Origin: Desmospora profundinema
GTDB taxonomy: Bacteria > Bacillota > Bacilli > Thermoactinomycetales > DSM-45169
NCBI RefSeq assembly: GCF_031454155.1
Contig: NZ_JAVDQG010000006.1
Span: 62,001-126,000 of the forward strand
Direction: 5' to 3'
DNA: 64,000 nucleotides
Shown: positions 43,961 through 52,831 of the stretch, in pieces
How positions within the stretch are numbered: position 1 is the stretch's first letter
How the letters are laid out: each line of letters starts with the position of its first letter
Position numbers and translations under genes: made by a program
Notes under the pieces: model-generated
Seen by the model: only the letters and a program-made list of their open reading frames with translations
Told to the model about the DNA's origin: nothing
The model's database searches: none

Positions 43961-44067
43961 GGTTACGGCGACAGTAAACCCGATTTTGAGGAAATCGACT
44001 TTTCCTAGCCATTAATGATCGGAGAGAAATCCATGAGAGACGGAGTCGTCCGACTCTGTCTTCTTTT
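43961..44067 (+). promoter_or_regulatory. Hairpin series with an intrinsic terminator upstream of the RNA-ligase operon
   Basis: Three stem-loops follow one another: GGGTT...AACCC (43961-43982), GATTTTGAGGAAATC (43983-43997) and AGACGGAGTC-GTCC-GACTCTGTCT (44038-44061) followed by TCTTTTTC. The last is a proper terminator only 24 bp before the RNA ligase start. It may end the small gene at 43882 or act as an attenuator for the repair operon; the 155-nt gap after the small gene leaves both open. Confidence 0.6.
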
Positions 44068-44090
44068 TCGTTGAAAAGAGGGATGAAGCG

Positions 44091-44876
44091 ATGAATCGCA
44101 TGGACAAGTATCCCCGCACCCCCCATATCGCCGGTTCCGGCTTGCAAGCGGGGGATGAGGATTTAAACGTAGTGCCCTTTGATCAGTTGATAGGGCAGTA
44201 TCTCGTAGTGGAAGAGAAGATGGACGGGGCCAACAGCGGGATCAGTTTTGACAGCGGCGGTCAGTTGTATTTGCAGAGCAGGGGGCATTTTTTGACGGGG
44301 GGCTCGCGGGAATCGCAGTTTCATCTTTTTAAAAGTTGGGCGCATCGGTATGCGGGGGAGTTGTGGGCGTTGTTGGAAGATCGGTATGTGATGTACGGTG
44401 AGTGGATGTATGCCAAACATACCGTCTTTTACACGGACTTACCTCATTACTTTCTGGAGTTTGACATCTATGATCGAAAAAGCGGCCACTTTCTGTCTAC
44501 GGAGCGACGGAGACAGCTGTTGTCCCAGACGCCCTTTATCGTGTCGGTCAAGGTGTTGTATGAAGGTCCGTTAGCTTCCTTTCGTGCGTTACAATCCCTG
44601 ATCGGTCCGTCTCACTTTATCGCGGGAAACTGTGTGGAACAACTGCGCCGGTCAGCCGCCGAACAGGGGTTGGATCCCGATCAGGTGGTGCGGGAGACCG
44701 AGACGGGCGGGTGGATGGAGGGTCTCTATATCAAACGGGAGGAGGGAGGGGTCGTTACTGGGCGTTATAAGTATGTTCGAAGCGACTTTTTACAGACGAT
44801 CCTCGATTCCCAGAGCCATTGGATGAATCGGCCGCTGTTGCCCAATCGGCTGAAAAAAGGAGTGTCGTTGTTTTGA
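44091..44876 (+). CDS. ATP-dependent RNA ligase family protein
   Basis: A 261-residue nucleotidyltransferase of the RNA_ligase family. Seen: motif I EEKMDGANSGIS with the adenylated Lys43, motif Ia-like YLQSRGHFLTG, motif III FLEFDIYDR, motif IV MEGLYIKRE and motif V YKYVRSDF. There is no OB-fold or extra C-terminal domain, so it resembles compact Rnl2-like ligases. It would join 3-OH and 5-phosphate RNA (or nicked duplex) ends. AGAGGGATG precedes the ATG. The stop overlaps the start of the HD-Pnk gene (TTGA), so the two are made together. Confidence 0.88.
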   Translation: MNRMDKYPRTPHIAGSGLQAGDEDLNVVPFDQLIGQYLVVEEKMDGANSGISFDSGGQLYLQSRGHFLTGGSRESQFHLFKSWAHRYAGELWALLEDRYVMYGEWMYAKHTVFYTDLPHYFLEFDIYDRKSGHFLSTERRRQLLSQTPFIVSVKVLYEGPLASFRALQSLIGPSHFIAGNCVEQLRRSAAEQGLDPDQVVRETETGGWMEGLYIKREEGGVVTGRYKYVRSDFLQTILDSQSHWMNRPLLPNRLKKGVSLF

Positions 44877-46042
44877 AATCGTGGACGTTTCTCCATTGTC
44901 CGGAAGCACCGGATTGGACGGTGGATTGGGAGCGAATTTGCCGGGAGTACGCATGGGTGGAGGCGATGGCGGGGGTGCCGCAGGATCCGGTCCACCATGC
45001 GGAAGGCGATGTTCAAGTGCATACGGAGATGGTGGTAAAGGCACTGGCGGAATTACCGGAGTGGCGGAGATTGAAGCGGGAAGAACGAGCCATGCTGTTT
45101 GCCGCCGCCCTGCTCCATGATGTGGCCAAACCGGCTTGCACCCGGACAGAACCGGACGGATCCCTCTCTTCTCGCGGTCACGCCCGCCTCGGCGCCGCCA
45201 TGGCCCGGAATCATCTCAGCGATATCGGACAAACCATCTTCGCACCGCTTTTTGTCCGGGAAACCATCGTTTCCATGGTTCGATTGCACGGACTGCCGCT
45301 CTGGTTTCTGGAACGGCCCGATCCGGAGCGGATCGTAGCCGCCGCCAGTCAGCGCGTCCGGTTGGATTGGGTCGCCTTGTTGGCGGAGGCGGATGTGCGC
45401 GGGCGGATTTGTCAGGATCAAGAGGAACTGCTGACGAGAGTGAAGCTGTTTCGGGAGTATTGTAAAGAGCTGGGGTGTGAGACGGGTCCGCGCCGGTTTG
45501 GCAATGAGCACAGCCGCTTTCGGTATTTTCGCGGCCTGCAGCGTGATCCCGCCTATACCGCCTATGACGATACCGCTTTTGAAGTCGTGCTGATGGCGGG
45601 ACTACCCGGCGTGGGCAAAGATACGTGGATCCGTCGACATCTTTCCGATTGGCCCGTCATCTCCCTCGACCAAATCCGCCGCCGGCGCAACATCAGCCCC
45701 AGCGGTCCCCAGGGTGAGGTGGTGCACCGCGCAAAAGAACAGGCGCGCACGCTTTTGCGCCAAAAGCGCTCCTTTGTCTGGAATGCGACCAACATCACAC
45801 GGATGACACGGGAAGGGTTGATCGACTTGTTCGCCTCATATGGTGCGCGAATCCGGATCGTCTACTTGGATGCCCCCATTGAGACGATTTTGAGACGCAA
45901 CCGGGAGCGGAAGGAACGGGTTCCCGAAGACGTGATCCATCGATTGCGAAACAAGCTGGAGATCCCCGATCTGACGGAGGCGCATCATGTGGAGTGGATT
46001 GATGGCGAGGGTAATGAGAACCGATTGAAAAACCTCGTATAG
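44873..46042 (+). CDS. HD-Pnk type bifunctional end-healing enzyme (HD phosphoesterase plus polynucleotide kinase)
   Basis: A 389-residue two-domain protein. The N-terminal HD domain (about 35-190) shows His50 in VQVHTEM, the HD pair 82-83 in LLHDVAKPA and a third His in GHARLGA. The C-terminal P-loop kinase (about 235-389) has GLPGVGKDTW with Lys249, a substrate Asp in VISLDQIRRR, WNATNIT and an Arg-rich lid RNRERKERVP. The known HD-Pnk of Runella removes 2,3-cyclic or 3 phosphates and phosphorylates 5-OH ends. With the ligase it forms a heal-and-seal pair. TTG start overlapping the ligase stop; AAGGAG is 10 nt upstream. Confidence 0.88.
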   Translation: MKSWTFLHCPEAPDWTVDWERICREYAWVEAMAGVPQDPVHHAEGDVQVHTEMVVKALAELPEWRRLKREERAMLFAAALLHDVAKPACTRTEPDGSLSSRGHARLGAAMARNHLSDIGQTIFAPLFVRETIVSMVRLHGLPLWFLERPDPERIVAAASQRVRLDWVALLAEADVRGRICQDQEELLTRVKLFREYCKELGCETGPRRFGNEHSRFRYFRGLQRDPAYTAYDDTAFEVVLMAGLPGVGKDTWIRRHLSDWPVISLDQIRRRRNISPSGPQGEVVHRAKEQARTLLRQKRSFVWNATNITRMTREGLIDLFASYGARIRIVYLDAPIETILRRNRERKERVPEDVIHRLRNKLEIPDLTEAHHVEWIDGEGNENRLKNLV

Positions 46043-46052
46043 TAAAAGAAAA

Positions 46053-46098
46053 AAGCTGGAGTGACCAAAAGGTAATGCCTGTGTGGTTACTTCAGCTT
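46053..46098 (+). terminator. Probable terminator of the repair operon
   Basis: AAGCTGGAGTGACCA pairs with TGGTTACTTCAGCTT (15 bp with two G-U), followed by a T-poor tail TGGTTTGG. Confidence 0.6.
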
Positions 46099-46108
46099 TG
46101 GTTTGGAG

Positions 46109-46352
46109 TAGAGGCCTGTTTCCGTGAGAAGAAGGGAGGGGTGGTATTCATTTTGTTGCAAAAGAAGACGGAAAACCAAACCGACCGACTCGTTCGCGTG
46201 AAGTCCGGGAAATACAGATCGAAGTGATATCTGTAGGGGGCACAAGAAACGAAGTGGACCCAGGCGAGACTTGTGCTTTGAGAGTGCAAAGGCGAACCAA
46301 AAACCAACCCAACTCGGAACCTTCGCCCTACGTATTATTCAGACACACTCTA
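46109..46352. mobile_element. Diverged MITE-like element, type 2
   Basis: The right end TTCAGACACACTCTA resembles the type-2 terminal repeat, and GGCGAGACTTGTGCTTTGAGAGTGCAAAGG is (in two adjoining pieces) the inverted core of the other copies. The left end TAGAGGCCTGTTTCCG is only loosely matching. As at 33.2-33.6 kb, a type-1 element follows immediately. Confidence 0.6.
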
Positions 46353-46353
46353 A

Positions 46354-46513
46354 TACTACAGTTGCATTTGTACGAAGCGAGTGTAGGAGCGTGGGTGGGT
46401 CGGGCTGGCGGGCTGTCTTCGATCTCTTGCAAAAAGCGCAAAGGATCGCAGCCATCCCACCACCCTCCTTTCTCACATCTACATCTGCTCTTATAAGCCC
46501 AACTGTAGTACTA
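46354..46513 (-). mobile_element. MITE-like element, type 1, short form, inverted
   Basis: A 160-bp copy, near-identical in reverse complement to 40151-40312 and with the same internal deletion. Its end TAGTAC overlaps the 3' end of the molybdoenzyme small-subunit gene and provides the TAG stop at 46511-46513. Confidence 0.85.
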
Positions 46514-46981
46514 ATGAGCCTGTGGTGGATACTGCGTTAAAGCCGTTTTCACGGCTTCTTCGATTTCTTTATATCCCGTGCACCGACAAATGTTGGATTC
46601 CATCCATTCTACAATCTGAGAATCACTGGCCTGGGGATACTTGTGAATCAAGGCATGGCCATTCATGATAAAACCCGGGGTACAATAACCGCATTGAAAA
46701 GCAAATTTTTCTATGAATTCCTTCTGAATGGGCGCGTTCTTCAATCCTTCCACTGTTGTAATCCTTCGATCAACCGCTTCAATGGCCAGCATCAGACAGG
46801 ATTTCATCGGCTCACCGTCCACATCGATGGTACACGTTCCACAATCTCCGTTCAAACAACCGGGTTTTGCTCCCGTTAACCCCAGCTTCTCTCTGAGAAC
46901 GGTTAATAGGATATCCGCGTGCCTCACGTAGACCGTTCTTGTTTCGCCATTTACATGTAAAACGATTTCAGATTGGTGCAT
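46511..46981 (-). CDS. Xanthine-dehydrogenase-family 2Fe-2S subunit
   Basis: A 156-residue protein with two [2Fe-2S] clusters. The plant-type ferredoxin set is GCLNGDCGTCTI plus KSCLM, and the second cluster set is CGYCTPGF plus ICRCTGY; all eight cysteines are present. It passes electrons from the molybdenum site to FAD. The ATG at 46981 is 8 nt after GGAAGGG; the GTG three codons upstream touches that site. The stop codon lies in the end of a MITE, so the natural C-terminus may have been slightly longer. It is the last gene of a three-gene operon. Confidence 0.9.
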   Translation of the reverse strand: MHQSEIVLHVNGETRTVYVRHADILLTVLREKLGLTGAKPGCLNGDCGTCTIDVDGEPMKSCLMLAIEAVDRRITTVEGLKNAPIQKEFIEKFAFQCGYCTPGFIMNGHALIHKYPQASDSQIVEWMESNICRCTGYKEIEEAVKTALTQYPPQAH

Positions 46982-46986
46982 GTTCT

Positions 46987-47817
46987 TCACCCTTCCAATC
47001 CTTCCAGTACATCCAGCAGTGTATTTTTTAAAACAAATAACCGATAATCCGCCGATCCTTCAACATTATCCAGGATGGGCCCCGACAAGGATTGAACAGC
47101 TTGTTCAGCCCTCGCTTCAGGGGTTAATTGTTTATTGTTTAACGTTGTTTCCATCCCTTTATCCCGGAAAGGAAACGGATAAACGCCGCTGAACGCCACT
47201 CGGATATCATCGCCTTTTTTTAGAGCTGCTACCGTAAGAAGAGGATAACCGATGTTCCATTGTTTTCTTTTTTTTACACTGAAAAAGGGCAAATGAAGAT
47301 CTCGTTGGTCCGTGATCACTTGAACGAGAAGCTCTCCTTTTGCTAACTGGATATTTTGGTCAAAAACTTGCTCAATAGGGACAACCTTGATCCCTTTTTC
47401 ATCGGCTATCCCGACCCGGCTGTCTGTGAGTAAAAGGGGTAATACCGCTTCCCGGTAATAGATACTGCCGCAAACATTTCCGCCTAACGTAATCTTGTTG
47501 CGAGCCGTACGGTCGGCAATTTCACCAGCGGTCTTGCTTAACAAAGGAAACGGGTTGCCTTCAATCAGCTTTGTCAACGGGACTGCTGCTCCCATTACCA
47601 ACCGGTTTTGTTCCATTTGTAACACGTGGCACTCTGGAATTCCTTTAATGTCGATCACGGCTCCCGTTACCACCCGCTTTACTCTTCCCAGCGTGATCAA
47701 TTCCGTTCCACCAGAATAATAAACCGGCTGCTTACCCTGCTTATCCAATAAGTGAAAAAGGCGGGTCGCTTCCTCTATCGATCCCGGCCTGTAATACTCA
47801 AAATCATAGGGAATCAA
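46987..47817 (-). CDS. Xanthine-dehydrogenase-family FAD-binding subunit
   Basis: A 276-residue flavoprotein of the CO-dehydrogenase flavoprotein family. Seen: FEYYRPGSIEEATRLF at the start, the FAD pyrophosphate loop YYSGGTELI, RNKITLGGNVCGSIYYRE (the second FAD motif) and a C-terminal capping domain. TTG start overlapping the large-subunit stop (TTGA). Together with its neighbours it would form an (alpha beta gamma)2 molybdenum hydroxylase. Confidence 0.9.
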   Translation of the reverse strand: MIPYDFEYYRPGSIEEATRLFHLLDKQGKQPVYYSGGTELITLGRVKRVVTGAVIDIKGIPECHVLQMEQNRLVMGAAVPLTKLIEGNPFPLLSKTAGEIADRTARNKITLGGNVCGSIYYREAVLPLLLTDSRVGIADEKGIKVVPIEQVFDQNIQLAKGELLVQVITDQRDLHLPFFSVKKRKQWNIGYPLLTVAALKKGDDIRVAFSGVYPFPFRDKGMETTLNNKQLTPEARAEQAVQSLSGPILDNVEGSADYRLFVLKNTLLDVLEGLEG

Positions 47818-50168
47818 GCGGAGCCACCCGCCTTCTTGGCTTTCCAGATGGACTCAGGAGTCAGGGGAAGATGGTTTAGAGGCACACCCGCTGCGATTGA
47901 TAAGCTGTTGGCCAGTGCGGCAGGCATTCCGATTAACCCATGTTCGCCGACACCGCGCGCCCCATAGGGGGAGTCAAGATGAAGGGTCTCATGAAAGTCG
48001 ATGACATATTCCGGATGTTCACCGTAATGGAGTGTTTTATAGGTACGCAGCCGCGGATTTTGAATCCTCCCTTCTGTATCAAATATAAACGCTTCTTTGG
48101 CTGCAAAACTGATTCCCATGGCCATCGCACCCATCACCTGCCCTTGTGCCCCTTTATTGTTAAGTACTTTTCCGATGTCAATCACGGAATAAGCTTTTAA
48201 GATGTTGTACGTATAGTCCCTTGTATCAAATTCGATCTCTATCCCTTGGGTACCCACCGTCCATTCCGGTCCAGGGTCTCCCTTCCCTGTTTCATGATCG
48301 ATATGGGTCAGGTGCCTTAGACTGTAATTTCCGTATGCGACGATTTGCCCGCCAATCCCATACCCGTTCGGATATTTATATCCATAGGCAATATCTTTTA
48401 TTTGTAAAAAAGTTGCCGGATTATCTCGTAGAAAGACTTTTCCATACCCCACCATTAAATCATCCGGTGAACAGACGAACACACGGGAAGCGATCTCTTT
48501 TAGTTGCCGAATCGCATCATCAGCCGCTTTTAACACGGCTCTTCCCGCCATAAAGGTGCCTCTGCTGGCAACCGTTTTCCAATGTTCCGGCGTTGACTGG
48601 GTATTGACTTCCATCTGAACATGGATTTGATTCACATCCATGTTCATTTTTTCTGCCAAGATTTGGGCCAGCACGGTTTTGGTTCCCGTTCCGATCTCCA
48701 CAATTCCTGAAAGTAGGTTGATACTACCGTCCGGGTTAAAGGTTAACGTAACCCCGGAACCGGCATTCGTATCAATGGTTGACGTTTTCCATATACAACT
48801 GATGCCTTTGGCACGAACTTTACGGTCGCTAATCGCAATCCGCTGTCCTTCATTCCAGTTCATCAGCTCTTTCAACCGCTGGATACATGTCGGTAAATCT
48901 CCCACATTACTGGCATGAAGCGAGGTTTGAGTAGGGGTGTTATGTCCGGGGCGAATCGCATTTTTATCTCGAAGTTCCAGCGGATCCATCCCCAGCTTTT
49001 CAGCCAGCAAATCCATTGTTCTTTCAAAAGCAAATAAAATCTCCGAATGGCTAAAGCCCCTGAAAGCGGTGGCATAGGGATGGTTGGTATAGACACACAA
49101 GGAGTCGCACCAGATATTTTCAATATGATAAGGTCCGGTACAAGTAACGGCAGCGGCTCGGCTGATCGTGGCACCTTTATCCGAATAAGCCCCGGTATCA
49201 AACAAATAAACCATTTCCGCAGCAGTTAATGTTCCATCCTTTGTACAGCCCAGCTTGACGGTCGCATGAAGTCCAATGTGTACGGGTGAGGTAATCATAT
49301 CCTCTTCCCTTGTGTTCAAAAGCTTGACGGGTCTTCCTCCGACAGCCTGTGAGGCCAAATAAGCGATAAATTCCAACTGGACAGGCACTTTCCCCCCATA
49401 CCCGCCTCCGACTAAAGGGGTATGGACGATGATTTTTCCGGCTTCCACACCAAGATCCTGAGCGATTAGCTTTTTAATCATAAAAGGAGACTGGGAAGAA
49501 GAATGAATGACAACCGTCCCATCGGGTTTGATCTCTGCAGTCACGCATCTGGTTTCCATCGCCGCGTGATCAGACGGGGAGAAGGAGAACTCGGCTTGTA
49601 CCGTGACATCGCTCATCAACCAGCCTTTTTGCATGCTCCCTTTGCGAATCTTGGTGCGATCGGCAATATTGGTATTCGGCTCCGGATACACATGTTCTAT
49701 TTTTTGATAGGCGGCTAAATGCTCATGCACCAAAGGGGCATTCGGGCGAATGGCTTCTGTCGGCGAATGGACAACCGGCAAAGGCTCAACCGTTATTTTT
49801 ACCAGGTTAGCAGCCTTTGCTGCCTGAACAGGGGTGTCCGCGACAACGACTGCGATCGGCTCACCGTGATAACGTACTTTGTCGAAAGCAATAATCGGGC
49901 GGTCGCGAATTTCTTCACCAGTCAGCGGAGAGGGTTGGCCGGTAAGGATCGCACGAACACCGGGGATTTGCCATGCCTCAGTAGTATCAATCGACTTTAT
50001 TTTGGCATGCGCGTTCGGGCTGATGACCAGCTTGGCGTGAAGCATACCTGTAGAGGGCATATCGTCGGTATATTTGGCTGTTCCGGTTACTTTGTCGAGG
50101 GATTCTTTTCTATAGACGCTTTTTCCGATCATGTCCGATAAACTCTCCTTTGAGAGGATGTCATTCAT
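47814..50168 (-). CDS. Xanthine-dehydrogenase-family molybdopterin-binding subunit
   Basis: A 784-residue large subunit. Seen: SVYRKESLDKVTGTAKYTDDM at the start (two pieces), GGGYGGK near 250, the substrate loop YATAFRGFSHSE in the xanthine type rather than the Cys-bearing loop of CO dehydrogenase, and the base Glu in GARGVGEHG near the C-terminus. It hydroxylates a purine or another aromatic heterocycle. Start is uncertain: ATG at 50168 has a weak site, while an ATG 12 codons later follows AAAGGAGAG. First gene of the operon. Confidence 0.9.
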   Translation of the reverse strand: MNDILSKESLSDMIGKSVYRKESLDKVTGTAKYTDDMPSTGMLHAKLVISPNAHAKIKSIDTTEAWQIPGVRAILTGQPSPLTGEEIRDRPIIAFDKVRYHGEPIAVVVADTPVQAAKAANLVKITVEPLPVVHSPTEAIRPNAPLVHEHLAAYQKIEHVYPEPNTNIADRTKIRKGSMQKGWLMSDVTVQAEFSFSPSDHAAMETRCVTAEIKPDGTVVIHSSSQSPFMIKKLIAQDLGVEAGKIIVHTPLVGGGYGGKVPVQLEFIAYLASQAVGGRPVKLLNTREEDMITSPVHIGLHATVKLGCTKDGTLTAAEMVYLFDTGAYSDKGATISRAAAVTCTGPYHIENIWCDSLCVYTNHPYATAFRGFSHSEILFAFERTMDLLAEKLGMDPLELRDKNAIRPGHNTPTQTSLHASNVGDLPTCIQRLKELMNWNEGQRIAISDRKVRAKGISCIWKTSTIDTNAGSGVTLTFNPDGSINLLSGIVEIGTGTKTVLAQILAEKMNMDVNQIHVQMEVNTQSTPEHWKTVASRGTFMAGRAVLKAADDAIRQLKEIASRVFVCSPDDLMVGYGKVFLRDNPATFLQIKDIAYGYKYPNGYGIGGQIVAYGNYSLRHLTHIDHETGKGDPGPEWTVGTQGIEIEFDTRDYTYNILKAYSVIDIGKVLNNKGAQGQVMGAMAMGISFAAKEAFIFDTEGRIQNPRLRTYKTLHYGEHPEYVIDFHETLHLDSPYGARGVGEHGLIGMPAALANSLSIAAGVPLNHLPLTPESIWKAKKAGGSA

Positions 50169-50305
50169 GGTGTAACGATACCTTCATCTATCCCTTTATT
50201 AAGTATTGCTTGTAATCAAAATGTCTAAACTCCCTACCGGTCCGTTTAAGGGTTCAACCAAATGGGCATCATGATTTTTGCAAAAAGAACAAGCGGGGGT
50301 CTACA

Positions 50306-51367
50306 GTGAAAGACGTATTCCACATTTTAAATGAATTAGAACATGCAAGCGGTAGAAACGTATTATCCACGATTATTCAAGTGGAAGGTTCCGCCTATCG
50401 AAAAGAAGGGGCGATGCTGCTTGTGAATGAGGACGGCACGCAAATCGGCCTGTTAAGCGGGGGTTGCTTAGAGAGGGATCTGGCAGAGCAGGCACAACGA
50501 GTGTTGCAAGAAGGAACCTCCCGTACCATTGAGTATGATATGAGCGCAGAAGATGATCGATTATGGGGGCAAGGCAGCGGGTGTAATGGTTCGATCCGGG
50601 TGCTTTTAGAAGTGGTCGACTCTCCACTTGCGGAACATCTGAAACGGTTGAAAAAATACTTGGATGAGGGCATCTCCGTTCTTCATGTGAAGAAGCTGTC
50701 GGACACGGGATCTGTGACGGATTACCTATTTGTAACGGAACATCGACAGGCTTTTGGGAAATGGGATGGAGCATTTCCCATGCAATGGGATCGTTCGGAA
50801 GGATATTTTATGCAACTATTTGAACCGAAACCGCGCCTGATCATTTTTGGGGCGGGGCCGGACGCCGTCCCGCTTGTCCGTTTTGCCGCTCATGTAGGGT
50901 TTTCTGTTACGGTGACCGATTGGCGACCGGAATTTTGTAATCGGACTCATTTTCCGGATGCCGATGACTGCAGAGTCGGCTTTCCACGCTCCATCGTCGA
51001 GCATTTTTCATTCTCCCCACGGGATTCCGTTATTATCATGACCCATCATTTTCAAAGAGATCGGGAAATCCTGCAAATCCTTTTAAGGGAAAAATTAAAT
51101 TATATCGGTGTGTTAGGCCCCCGAAAACGTACTTCCCGATTGTTGGGTACGGAGGAGATCCCAAACTGGATTCATTCACCGGTCGGACTTTCCATCGGCG
51201 CGGAAGGGCCGGAAGAGATTGCGATCAGTATCCTTGCCGATGTGATTCAAACGGTTCGTCAAAGGAGAAAACCTCATGATTACGGGAATCTATTTAGCAG
51301 CTGGGCAGAGCAAGCGGATGGGACGTCCCAAACTTTCCCTATCGGTAGGCGAAAAAAGTCTGGGTAG
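50306..51367 (+). CDS. pucA: XdhC/CoxI-family molybdoenzyme maturation factor
   Basis: A 353-residue protein. Residues 1-100 form the XdhC_CoxI domain (STIIQVEGSAYRKEGAMLL, GLLSGGCLERDL) and residues 170-330 a Rossmann domain (RLIIFGAGPDAVPLVRFA, TVTDWRPEF, IGVLGPRKR). XdhC proteins bind molybdenum cofactor and insert it, after sulfuration, into the large subunit. GTG start with CGGGGG upstream. It is divergent from the enzyme operon and overlaps the next gene by 92 bp, more than usual. Confidence 0.9.
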   Translation: MKDVFHILNELEHASGRNVLSTIIQVEGSAYRKEGAMLLVNEDGTQIGLLSGGCLERDLAEQAQRVLQEGTSRTIEYDMSAEDDRLWGQGSGCNGSIRVLLEVVDSPLAEHLKRLKKYLDEGISVLHVKKLSDTGSVTDYLFVTEHRQAFGKWDGAFPMQWDRSEGYFMQLFEPKPRLIIFGAGPDAVPLVRFAAHVGFSVTVTDWRPEFCNRTHFPDADDCRVGFPRSIVEHFSFSPRDSVIIMTHHFQRDREILQILLREKLNYIGVLGPRKRTSRLLGTEEIPNWIHSPVGLSIGAEGPEEIAISILADVIQTVRQRRKPHDYGNLFSSWAEQADGTSQTFPIGRRKKSG

Positions 51368-51881
51368 CATAGCCTTAGAAGCCGCAATCCAATCTCAGTT
51401 GGATTTGATCGTGATTGTCACGCAGGAGGAGGATCCTCCTGCGTGGATCCCTTCCCCTTTTTTCTCCCCTCCTTATCGTGATCGGTGGGTGCTCCAACCG
51501 TGCAAAGAGTCGATTCAAGGTCAGTCAGCATCATTAAAATGCGGCCTCAATGTTGCACAACAGTTTCAGTCGGAGGCAATCATGATCATTCTTGCCGACC
51601 AACCATTGATTACGGTGAAAATGATCAATCACATTATTCGTCTTTATCAAACGAGAAAAGAGAAGTATATCGCCTCGTGTTATCGGGGAGTTCCAAGACC
51701 TCCCGTTCTGTTTGATTCTGAGATGTTCCCTGACCTTTATCAAATACAGGGGGACGAGGGAGCCCGCCGGATTTTACGAAAAGACCCGGATCGCGGGTTG
51801 AAGATCGAATATAAGCATGGGAAAAGCTTTCTTGATATTGATACCCCCAGTGAATACCAATCGCTGTGTGAGTTCTGCTGA
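51276..51881 (+). CDS. pucB: Molybdenum cofactor cytidylyltransferase-like protein (MocA/PucB)
   Basis: A 201-residue NTP transferase. Seen: IYLAAGQSKRMGRPKLSL with the nucleotide-binding G-rich loop, GQSASLKCGL, ILADQPLIT with the metal-binding Asp, and GDEGARRILR. It would form the CMP- or GMP-derivative of molybdenum cofactor, or a related step, for the adjacent hydroxylase. GTCAAAGGAG precedes the ATG, supporting this start inside pucA. Confidence 0.9.
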   Translation: MITGIYLAAGQSKRMGRPKLSLSVGEKSLGSIALEAAIQSQLDLIVIVTQEEDPPAWIPSPFFSPPYRDRWVLQPCKESIQGQSASLKCGLNVAQQFQSEAIMIILADQPLITVKMINHIIRLYQTRKEKYIASCYRGVPRPPVLFDSEMFPDLYQIQGDEGARRILRKDPDRGLKIEYKHGKSFLDIDTPSEYQSLCEFC

Positions 51882-51916
51882 ATGGCCGAAGCTATAAGAG
51901 GAGGGTTTCGATTGAT

Positions 51917-52831
51917 ATGGAAAATAACGGGTTGATTTCCCCTGAATATTTAGTGATGATTACGACTGCGGTGATTACGGGGACTTTGGCACGTGTTTTC
52001 ACCATGAAACAGGATTATCGACAATATCCCAGCTATCCGAGCGGGTTTTTAATTCATTTTGTAACGGCAGCCGTGGCTGCGGCTTTAGGTGCCTTTGTCA
52101 TACCTGCATTAATGACTAAAAACTTTATAGCCGTTACGTTCCTTACCCTTGCGATTCAACAGTTTCGTGAGGTGCGCAAAACCGAAAAAGAAAGCTTGCA
52201 GGATTTGGAGAAAAATGAATATACACCGCGGGGAGATGCCTATATCGACGGCATTGCCAAAACATTTGAATCCCGTAATTACTTTTCCTTGCTGATCTCT
52301 TTTGTGACAGCTTTAACGATGCAGGTTTTAGAACAAGAGACATGGATTGAAGTTACAGCCGGTGTATTAGCGGGGGCGATTTTATTCCTTATACTCAAAC
52401 AATTTACCAAAGGAAAGAAAGTAAACGATGTCGCCGTTGTAAAGAGAGGGAAAATTGATATAAAAGGGTCTGATCTATATGTGGATGATATCTTTGTTTC
52501 CAATTTAGCCGGATCCGAATTGGCAAAGACTCTGTTCCAAAAAAACGGTTTGGGTGTTGTCATCCATCCCAAGCACCCTCACTATAACCTTATCCTGGAG
52601 CATTTCGGACAGCGCCAAGCGATGCTGCACGAGTCGACACGGGCTGTTGGGTTACGAATGTACAGCTTCTCGTTTCAAAATTATACCGATGATCGAGTGG
52701 TGATCGCCTTGGTGCCGATTGAGCATAATTTTGAACTGTTAAAAGAGACGATTTTAAATACTCCCTTGCTGGAAAGTGTAAAAAAAGCGCCGGAACTAAT
52801 GGATAATCCAATGACGGGAGGACAACAGTAG
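51917..52831 (+). CDS. YIEGIA-family membrane protein
   Basis: A 304-residue membrane protein with four or five N-terminal TM segments (YLVMITTAVITGTLA, FVTAAVAAALGAFVI and others). The loop after TM3 carries PRGDAYIDGIAKTFE, the family's YIEGIA motif with Asp in place of Glu. The C-terminal half is soluble. Homologues occur in endospore formers and are of unknown function. The next gene overlaps by context as the expected capping subunit. GGAGGG is about 10 nt before the ATG. Confidence 0.82.
   Translation: MENNGLISPEYLVMITTAVITGTLARVFTMKQDYRQYPSYPSGFLIHFVTAAVAAALGAFVIPALMTKNFIAVTFLTLAIQQFREVRKTEKESLQDLEKNEYTPRGDAYIDGIAKTFESRNYFSLLISFVTALTMQVLEQETWIEVTAGVLAGAILFLILKQFTKGKKVNDVAVVKRGKIDIKGSDLYVDDIFVSNLAGSELAKTLFQKNGLGVVIHPKHPHYNLILEHFGQRQAMLHESTRAVGLRMYSFSFQNYTDDRVVIALVPIEHNFELLKETILNTPLLESVKKAPELMDNPMTGGQQ

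Noticed and set aside
47814-50168. Aerobic CO dehydrogenase large subunit
   Set aside because: The active-site loop reads AFRGFSHSE and lacks the Cys-bearing loop of form I CO dehydrogenase, so a xanthine-type hydroxylase is favoured.
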